Below the pieces are notes generated by a model. That model searched no databases and was not told where the DNA came from. It saw only the letters and a program-made list of their open reading frames with translations. A stretch of DNA of 64,000 nt from Apteryx mantelli (taxonomy: Eukaryota; Chordata; Aves; Apterygiformes; Apterygidae), in assembly GCF_036417845.1 (NCBI RefSeq), contig NC_089994.1:17998001-18062000 (forward strand), written 5' to 3'. The position numbers were made by a program, and so were the translations under genes. Positions 9,863-64,000 of this stretch are shown here, piece by piece (positions within the stretch are counted from its first letter, which is position 1; the number at the start of each line of letters is the position of its first letter).

Positions 9863-11140
9863 TCAGGAGTGGTCGGGCAGGAAGCTGCTCAGCGTCAGGT
9901 CGTCGCCCTCCGCCTCGGAGCCGGTCTCCGGCAGCACCTTCAGCCGCTTGGCGGGGCCGGGCCGGGCGCCGTTGGCGGCGGGCTCGCCGTCGGGCAGCAG
10001 CGAGGAGATGCACACCATCTCGGTGCGGCTGAGCCGCCGGCTGCCCGCCCGCCGCCGCCGCCACAGCAGGCTGCCCAGCACCGCCGTGCAGACGATGAAG
10101 GTGGCGGCCACCAGCGCCAGGAGGAAGATGGCCAGCAGGCACTTGCCCATGAGGACGGCGGTGGCGCCTTCCCCGGGCGTCTTGCCCGCCGGGGCCGTGT
10201 CCCGCTGTCCCGGCTGCATTGGCACGGCAGGAGCCCCAGGCTTCCCAGTGGCCCCGGTCCCCGCTGAGCCTGGTGCGGGGGATGAGCGCTCCCGCTGCCC
10301 GCCACCGGACGGGGCCGTTCCCACGGAGGCGGTGGGCGAGCCCAGGCTGCTGCTCACAGCTGCTGCCGGCGGATGCTCGGTGCCATTTCCAGGCATCGCC
10401 GAACGGTGCACCGGCGTGCTGGGCACTGCAGAGCTGGGCAGCAAGTCGGGATCGGGGGGATCGGTTTCATCCGGGGGATCCGTTGTGGTCGGGACTGCAA
10501 ATGCATGTGGGAAGCTGGCGTTGGTGCCGGGCGCCGCGGAGCTGGGCAGCAAGTCGGGATCGGGGAGATCGGTTTCATCCGGGGGATCCGTTGTGGTCGG
10601 GACTGCAAATGCACGCGGGAGGCTGGCGTTGGTGCCAAGCGCCGTGGAGTTGGGCAGCAAGTCGGGATCAGGGGGATCAGTTTCATCTGGGAGATCCGTC
10701 GTGGTCGGTGCAGTGAATGCCTGCAGGAGGCTGCTGTTGGTGCCGGGTGCTGCGGAGCTGGGCAGCAAGTCGGGGTCAGCGGTATCCGTTTCGTCCAGGG
10801 GATCCATCGTGGTCAGGGCTGCAAACGCGTGCTGGAGGCTGCCGTCAGTGCCGGGCGCCAGCGAGCTCAGCAGCCAGGCCGGCTCCGAGGAATTGCGTTT
10901 GCCAGCGGCGGGGCTGGGGTACCCGGCCGTGGTGTCGGCAGCGTCGGACGGCCACCCGCCGGCGTCCCTCTTCCTGCGGGAGAGCGGCGGGAGCTCGTCG
11001 CCGTCCTCCTCCTCCGGGGCCGTCGCCCACAGCCAGCGCGGGCCGGCTCGCTCCCCGCGGCCCGGCGGCGGCGCGGCCCCGTGCGCCCGCAGCGCGCCCA
11101 GCAGCAGCAGCAGCAGCAGCACAGCCCCGCGTGGAGCCAT
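9863..11140 (-). CDS. SELPLG: SELPLG, P-selectin glycoprotein ligand 1 (PSGL-1)
   Basis: A single-exon coding region of 425 residues. PSGL-1 is a mucin-type leukocyte membrane protein that binds selectins during rolling. A Leu-rich signal peptide covers about 1-21, then an acidic propeptide ending in a furin-type RRKR site (55-58). A Pro/Thr/Ser mucin region holds about four 36-residue repeats (88-231) with N-glycosylation sequons (NSS, NST, NAS, NGT). The transmembrane segment is about 334-359, starting with Cys334 in MGKCLLAIFLLALVAATF; this Cys matches the human dimerisation Cys. The cytoplasmic tail keeps SRTEMVCISSLLPDG (371-385) and the C-terminal EGDDLTLSSFLP (411-422), which identify the gene. 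Oddity: the predicted mature N-terminus (from Asp59) lacks the sulphotyrosine cluster of human PSGL-1; the only Tyr there is Tyr74. The start ATG is five bases inside a splice acceptor, matching the mammalian non-coding first exon layout. Confidence 0.93.
   Translation of the reverse strand: MAPRGAVLLLLLLLGALRAHGAAPPPGRGERAGPRWLWATAPEEEDGDELPPLSRRKRDAGGWPSDAADTTAGYPSPAAGKRNSSEPAWLLSSLAPGTDGSLQHAFAALTTMDPLDETDTADPDLLPSSAAPGTNSSLLQAFTAPTTTDLPDETDPPDPDLLPNSTALGTNASLPRAFAVPTTTDPPDETDLPDPDLLPSSAAPGTNASFPHAFAVPTTTDPPDETDPPDPDLLPSSAVPSTPVHRSAMPGNGTEHPPAAAVSSSLGSPTASVGTAPSGGGQRERSSPAPGSAGTGATGKPGAPAVPMQPGQRDTAPAGKTPGEGATAVLMGKCLLAIFLLALVAATFIVCTAVLGSLLWRRRRAGSRRLSRTEMVCISSLLPDGEPAANGARPGPAKRLKVLPETGSEAEGDDLTLSSFLPDHS
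10448..10879 (-). repeat. SELPLG: SELPLG mucin repeats: four 36-residue (108-bp) units
   Basis: The period is exactly 108 bases: the shared GCTGGGCAGC-type block starts at 10433, 10541, 10649, 10757 and 10865 on the plus strand. Units cover residues 88-123 (degenerate), 124-159, 160-195 and 196-231; a fifth begins at 232 and decays. Each unit carries a TNAS or TNSS sequon in the good copies, PTTTD, and a PDETDPPDPDLLP acidic/proline stretch. Mammalian PSGL-1 instead uses roughly ten-residue repeats. Confidence 0.92.
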
Positions 11141-11147
11141 TGGTCCT
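11141..11147 (-). other. SELPLG: SELPLG coding-exon splice acceptor
   Basis: On the minus strand CTGTCTCCTGCAG precedes GACCA-ATG. The AG is at plus 11146-11147, leaving five bases of 5'UTR in this exon. Confidence 0.75.
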
Positions 11148-11822
11148 GCAGGAGACAGCACCGGCGCCGGGTGAAACGCGGGGACCGGCCACCCCGCGGG
11201 CACCCGCCGCCTCCCCGCCGAGCGCGGCTGGCGCGAGCGCTGCCCCTGACCGCTCTGCTTTTGAAAGAAAAACCAGAGGAAGCTCAGTGTCTGGAAATGG
11301 GAAACGAGCCGTGATAGAGGCACGGCCGGGCCGGGCCGGGCGGTTGCAGGATGACTCCGCTTGCAGAAATGAAATCGCAGGGGTGTTGCGCACACTTCGG
11401 ATCGAAACAGCCTCCTCCCACTGGCCCCAGGGTGCCTTCATCCTCCTCTCCCTCCTCCCTCGGGCAGGAGCGGCACCGTCCTGGCCGGAGTGGGCCCCCA
11501 GCCGCCGCGACCCCACCGCCGCGGGGTGCCCAAAACACCTGTGTATCTGCACAGGCGGACAAGAAAATCCACCCGGAGTTTCCCATCCCTTGTGCCTGGC
11601 CAGCACCAAATTCCCCGGTGGACGGTCCCAATGGTTAAAGGCCAGCGAGGTCTTTGCATTCCCGCATCCACCCTCCAGCCACGTCCCAGCGCCAGCAAAC
11701 GCCCCCAGCCCCGGTTCCCGCAGCCCCCGGAGGCCCCGGTGCCTGCGCAGCGCCCGCCCGCGTTGCCAACGCCCCGGGTTTTTGGTGCCGCGGGGACCCG
11801 CGCGCAGCCCTGCGGTGCTCAC

Positions 11823-11900
11823 CTCCGCCGGAGGGCGAGCGGCCGGCGGACGTCACTGCCGAGGGTCCGGCGGCGCCGGCATGGGGACTCGACGCCCGGC
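11823..11900 (-). other. SELPLG: Candidate SELPLG non-coding first exon
   Basis: A strong minus-strand donor, CGGAG|GTGAGCAC (plus 11815-11827), lies 675 bases upstream of the coding-exon acceptor, inside a CpG-dense stretch with a CRE-like GTGACGTCC near 11,855. This fits a non-coding first exon with a short intron (11,146-11,822). The 5' end of the exon is a guess. 5'-end transcript data would settle it. Confidence 0.35.
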
Positions 11901-13149
11901 GCTGCCCCGGCCCTGGAGACGGAGGTGCCGTCGCCGTCGCGAGCCTCCCCCCGCCTGGCCTCGCTCCCCGGGCCGGGCAGGAAGCCGGCGGGCGGAAGAG
12001 CCGCTGCGGTCGCGGCAAGGCCCCACCGTGCCGGGGGGCTCGGGGGGCAGACGGCGAGGCCGGGAGCCGCGTGCCGCCCTCGGCGGGTCCGGGATGCAGC
12101 GGCCGCTCCGGCCGGGAAGGCGGCAGAGCTCCGGGCTCCCCCGCGGAGCAGCTTTTGGGGAGCCGCGGGGCCGGGTGCAGCGGGGAGCGTCACGTCGCGG
12201 CAGCTCGGAAATCACCCGCCCCGACCGCAAGTGCAGGGCAAACAGCCGGCGGGGAGCGGGGCCCCGGGGCGGGTGCTCCGAGAGCACATCCTCCGTGGGC
12301 GCCGGCGCTGTAAACAACCCCCGGGCCCGGGACCCGCCGCCTTTGCCCAAAACCGCCCCAGCACCCAGCGAAGAGGCTTTGCTTCCCCGAAAGCTGCTCC
12401 GCGGGGCGGCGCGGCCCGGCTGGACGGCAGCGCCCGGCCGTGCCGCTTTCGACGCCGGGGCCGGGCAGGGCGTCAGCGCCTGCAAGGAAGCGGCCGAGGC
12501 CGGTTGTGAAACGCGCCGAAGCGCAGCGCAGCCCGCAGCAAAGCCCCGGCCCCAGGGCTCGGCGCCACCGCGGGACACACGTGCCCGGGGCAGAGCAGCT
12601 CCGCTGTCGGCGTGGCTTCAGGGCGGCATCGCCGGCGCTCGGGGAAGGGGCTCAAAACCGCACGGGGAGTTTTGCAATGCTGTTTCCAGCCTGCTCTTTT
12701 TTTTTTGCCCTAGCGAGGTTTCTCAGCTCTTTGCAGTAAACCCAAAGCAGGTTTCGACCGGGGCAAAGGCAGAACGACTCGCCCTCGTCTGAACGCAGAC
12801 CCCGCGGGCGTCCTGCGGGAATGCGGAAACACAGCCCCGGGGGGCTGCTGGCTTCCGCTTGCCGTTAAGGGGCCCGAGGGCACCGTCGCGACACCTGGAG
12901 GGGTCTGGGGGCTGCCGGAGGCACCGTCTGCCCGGCGCAGCCCGCGGGCAGGCAGGCGCCGAGCTGGGCCAGCTGCTGCTTTACGGTGGCACCGGAGGGT
13001 CTGTCACCATCGCTGCCAGCAGCGCTGAAAGAGGAACTGAAAAGAGCTCCTGCAAGCCCGCCCGCTCCGCTCCCCGCATTTGCCTTCCCGCTCACCGGGA
13101 AGCGGCCCGTGCAGAACGCGGAGTCAAAGAAAAAACAAAACCAGAGGAG
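11901..13149. other. CpG-rich SELPLG upstream and intergenic region
   Basis: Dense CpG with no recognised protein. It probably includes the SELPLG promoter and the short gap to the CORO1C 3' end. GC content drops sharply at about 13,130-13,150, where the CORO1C transcript appears to end. A long plus-strand open frame (10,717-12,792) runs antisense through SELPLG and this island and is a composition artefact. Confidence 0.5.
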
Positions 13150-13166
13150 GTTTGTAATCAATGACT

Positions 13167-13172
13167 TTTATC
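13167..13172 (-). terminator. Candidate CORO1C polyadenylation signal GATAAA
   Basis: TTTATC on plus is GATAAA on minus, a known weak variant hexamer. A GGTTTTGTTTTTTCTTTG tract lies downstream on the minus strand. No AATAAA was seen on the minus strand across the 3'UTR, so this variant is the best distal candidate. Confidence 0.4.
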
Positions 13173-14941
13173 TCTTGAAAATGGAAGCAAATATTTGGAC
13201 AGATACTATGGCCGCTCTATAAGAGCGCATCTCTCAGGACTTCGCTGGTTCTCTTCTGGGATATCACGGCTACAAAAAGCTTCAGGCACTGACTCTGTTT
13301 GAGCCCGGCTAGGCATCATCAGTTCATTTAAATAAAATACAAGCTATAAACTAAAAATCACGGCGGACTTTCCTCCACCCTCCTCAGACCATCTACCACA
13401 CACCAGCCTTGTCTGGGCATTTCCATCCAGCACTTCAGAAACGGATTTCCCTCCGATTAGAACAAACAAGAGGTCCCCAAGCACACAGCCCTGAAGTCAC
13501 ACATACAAATCAACACAGAGATCACCATTTTGGGGAGCATTATGTTTGGTTTTGTTTAAAAAAAAAAATACACATCATCTCAGCCATTTACTGCAATACA
13601 AAAACATCACCAAACATTCAAATAACCCCGAGTGTCTGGACTGTAAATTCAACATCAGTGGTAATTTCCAGCACCCCCCGCCCCCCACCTGCGCACACAG
13701 CAAGGAACGTTTCTCCCTTCTGTCGTGCTCACCACTTAAAACAAAGAAAAACCACTTTTATGAATCTTCCATGCTACGAAATTATAACACATTCTCTGTC
13801 TTTTCACATCCTGTTCTTGTGCCTCTCCAGCTACAACTTAACTGTCCCAATGGTATGAGTTCACATCCCATCACAAACACAGACATCCTTCCGGAACAGA
13901 GAATCCTTAATCCGTAAATTTTGAACATGCAAACACTAGAAAAATGGAGGATTTGAGGATTGGTAGCTAACCTAATGGAAAAAGATCACTTGAGCCCGGC
14001 TGAGGGGCCGCCCGCTGCCCGCGCTCGAAGGCAGCCTGCCGCCGGGCGGGGGGACGGTGCTCCAGTGCTCCGGCGCTCCGGCTCCCGAGCACGCGGACGC
14101 GCACGCACAGCGACGGGGCAGTGAGCCGATTGGGGCGCCGAACCCCAGCCGCCGGGGAAGGTGCGCAGGCTCATGAGCTGATGGTCTAACGGGCTTCACC
14201 TCGACACCCTGATCGTCTTTGCCCACGCTCGGATCGGGCAAGGGTAGTGGACTTTTCCCAGCCAGCGCTCGGATATGAGCAGCACCAACACGGCAAAGAG
14301 GCACAACCCAAGGCCCGGCGCAGCTCGCCTGGCGCGGCTCCCGCTCCCACCGCCGGCACGGCCGGGATCCACCTGGGAAGCTCCGCGTGCCCCGCTCCCG
14401 CCACAGGCACCCCCTTCACAACAGACCCCAGTGAGCAGAGGTTCGCAGAGCTGAGGCGTAGAAGAAACTTCAAGAGGAGCTTTCGAGCGCTGCGTGCTCA
14501 CGGGGTCTTTCACCTGAGGATCTCGAGGGACAGCGTGAGAAACCAGTTCTCCAAACTGGGACCAAAAAACAACCACCCTCCCCTAGCCCTTCCGCTCCGA
14601 GGGGCTGGGATTGCATTGGGCCTGGGATGAAGGTCACTTATCTGATCCAGGAACAAAATATTTTCTGCAGAGTTTTACGGTAGGGGTGGGGTAACGAGGC
14701 AGGAATGATGGAGGGAGGGAGGAAAAAAAAGAAAAAAAAAAGGAGGAATTTCGTTTCTGGAGACCTGTCACTATAAAATCACCTAGCTACTTCTAATGCT
14801 GCTTTGGAAGCAAAGTCAGGGCAGAAATTTCTAACAGCACTAAAGTTGGGGGCCAAAGAACTGCAAGCGCACAAATTTTAAAAGCTTCTTAAACTAAATG
14901 AGCCAAAGAGCCTGGTGTTGCAGCTCCAGTGCAGAAACAAG

Positions 14942-14949
14942 TATTTACA
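14942..14949 (-). promoter_or_regulatory. Pumilio-type element UGUAAAUA
   Basis: TATTTACA on plus reads UGUAAAUA in the CORO1C 3'UTR, a match to the Pumilio consensus UGUANAUA. Function is inferred from the motif alone. Confidence 0.35.
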
Positions 14950-15478
14950 GCGATGCACACAGCTGAAATGGACACAAGGGAGACCGTGGTTACATGCGAA
15001 TGTCCCACTGCTTGCAAATTGGCATTCATCTTTCATTGCACACCCTAAACTTTATAGTCCATGGATAAATGTAAAAACATCTTCTGCATTAAGGTAACTT
15101 TTGCCTTAAAATAAAAAATAAAAAAATAAAAAAAACAAACCCAGAAACTAAAACATGCCCATTTGGACACGGCTAGAATAATCCAAAACATCCTATTATT
15201 TTAAAAGGGCAACATGATGCTAGTTTAAAATTTCTGTAGGGTGTAAAAGGGCAAAAGGCATTTTGTGGCATGAATCACCTCATTCGGAACCGTGTTTTCT
15301 AACTAACAGGAAACAGTGACCAGAATGCAAGGCAGGAGAGTTGACTTGCATGGATTTGTATGAGGGGTCTCAGCAGCACCCTTGGCCACACTGCAAACGA
15401 AACTGATCTGATTGTTCGAAATTGAGGATTTATACAAAATAGCTTCAGTTTTGTTCTCTAAACAGTATAAACATCCAC

Positions 15479-15519
15479 CACACACACATGCGCACACGCA
15501 CACACACACACACACACAG
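15479..15519. repeat. (CA)n microsatellite in CORO1C 3'UTR
   Basis: CACACA units with a few GCGCAC interruptions. In the CORO1C transcript this reads as a GU repeat, a class of sequence bound by TDP-43 and CELF proteins. Confidence 0.9.
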
Positions 15520-15638
15520 TGCCGTCCCTTTAAATTTAAAACACAAATACTGCAAAGTGGCAAATAAGAAAAATAAAAAGCAACCTTTTTTTTGTTTGTT
15601 TTTGGCAACTTTAAAAAATGGTTAAGAACAATGTGGTA

Positions 15639-15645
15639 TTGGTCC
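15639..15645 (-). promoter_or_regulatory. miR-133 seed match
   Basis: TTGGTCC on plus is GGACCAA in the transcript, complementary to nucleotides 2-8 of miR-133. It lies about 325 bases past the CORO1C stop. Confidence 0.4.
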
Positions 15646-15915
15646 CTAAATCTAGAAAAAGATATTTGGGCACAACATTGAAAAGTCAGAATGGGTTTGT
15701 TTTCAAGAATTCAGAACATCTGGAAAAAAGACTGTAAAAGTAGCACTTATTCTTTTTGTTTGACACAGTCACATAATTCATTAAAACATCAGGAAAAAAA
15801 ATCTTTTCACTAAAAAGCTTGGCTTTTAATCATCGGCTTTCGTTGACGTTAATTTAGGAGAACAGGAAAGCTCGTATTGGAATGCTGCACGCTGCTGCTT
15901 GCCGAACTTGGGAAC

Positions 15916-15923
15916 TGGAATGT
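15916..15923 (-). promoter_or_regulatory. miR-1/miR-206 8-mer seed match
   Basis: TGGAATGT on plus is ACATTCCA in the transcript, the full 8-mer target of miR-1/206. It is about 45 bases past the CORO1C stop, far enough to be functional. Human CORO1C has been reported as a direct miR-206 target, so this site is a plausible conserved one. Confidence 0.55.
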
Positions 15924-15968
15924 GTTCTGGGCTGGCAGCGTGTGCCAGCCGCCGCGCTCGCCCTCCGC

Positions 15969-64000
<48,032 letters not shown>

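Larger units (their letters stand above)
13150..15968 (-). other. CORO1C: CORO1C 3' untranslated region
   Basis: AT-rich DNA from the TGA stop (15969-15971) to a sharp GC transition near 13,140. On the minus strand the distal end has a GATAAA hexamer followed by a T-rich tract, giving a 3'UTR of about 2.8 kb. It contains a GT repeat, miR-1/206 and miR-133 seed matches and a Pumilio-type UGUAAAUA. A proximal ATTAAA (15825-15830 on plus as TTTAAT) could give a very short alternative 3'UTR. Confidence 0.6.

Noticed and set aside
10717-12792. A 691-codon plus-strand open frame
   Set aside because: It runs antisense through the clearly coding SELPLG exon and its CpG-rich upstream region. Composition is Arg/Pro/Ala-rich with no family resemblance. 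High GC makes stop codons rare on the opposite strand.
14558-14565. GGGACCAA on the plus strand as a miR-133 site
   Set aside because: It is on the strand opposite to the CORO1C transcript, so it is not present in the mRNA.

Overview
This is vertebrate nuclear DNA, most likely from a bird. Three genes lie head to tail on the minus strand: TMEM119, SELPLG (PSGL-1) and CORO1C (coronin-1C). From memory, human 12q24.11 has the same order and orientation (ISCU, TMEM119, SELPLG, CORO1C, SSH1), so ISCU should lie to the left and SSH1 to the right. A bird is suggested by very GC-rich short genes on the left, many homopolymer G/C and minisatellite tracts, compact introns and almost no recognisable interspersed repeats. 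A non-avian reptile is not excluded.

Left part (1-13,140): GC-rich, with long C/G runs. A G-rich minisatellite fills 1-616. The whole TMEM119 protein (216 aa) is on one exon, 2511-3161, with a 3'UTR down to about 1325 that contains a tandem duplication. The whole SELPLG protein (425 aa) is also on one exon, 9863-11140, with a polyadenylation signal at 9552 and a candidate non-coding first exon whose donor is at 11,822/11,823. Two further minisatellites and an isolated TATA box lie between the two genes. TMEM119's first exon was not resolved.

Right part (13,140-64,000): CORO1C. All ten coding exons were placed with GT-AG junctions and compatible phases. Together they give a 474-residue protein, the same length I recall for human. 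The 2.8-kb 3'UTR carries seed matches for miR-1/206 and miR-133. The initiator Met is in the exon at 46,330-46,529. Everything above 46,530 is intron 1, and the non-coding first exon and main promoter are probably outside the window. The 13.9-kb intron 2 holds two intragenic CpG islands. The one at 42.1-42.6 kb has a CCAAT box and a CArG/TATA element spaced like a plus-strand (antisense) core promoter.

The three genes share a conserved neighbourhood rather than a pathway: a single-pass bone/microglia membrane protein, a leukocyte mucin selectin ligand, and an actin/Arp2/3 regulator. No retroviral element, CRISPR array, tRNA or rRNA was recognised. The most notable observations are a PSGL-1 whose predicted mature N-terminus lacks the mammalian tyrosine cluster and whose mucin repeat is 36 residues long, and the candidate antisense promoter inside CORO1C.
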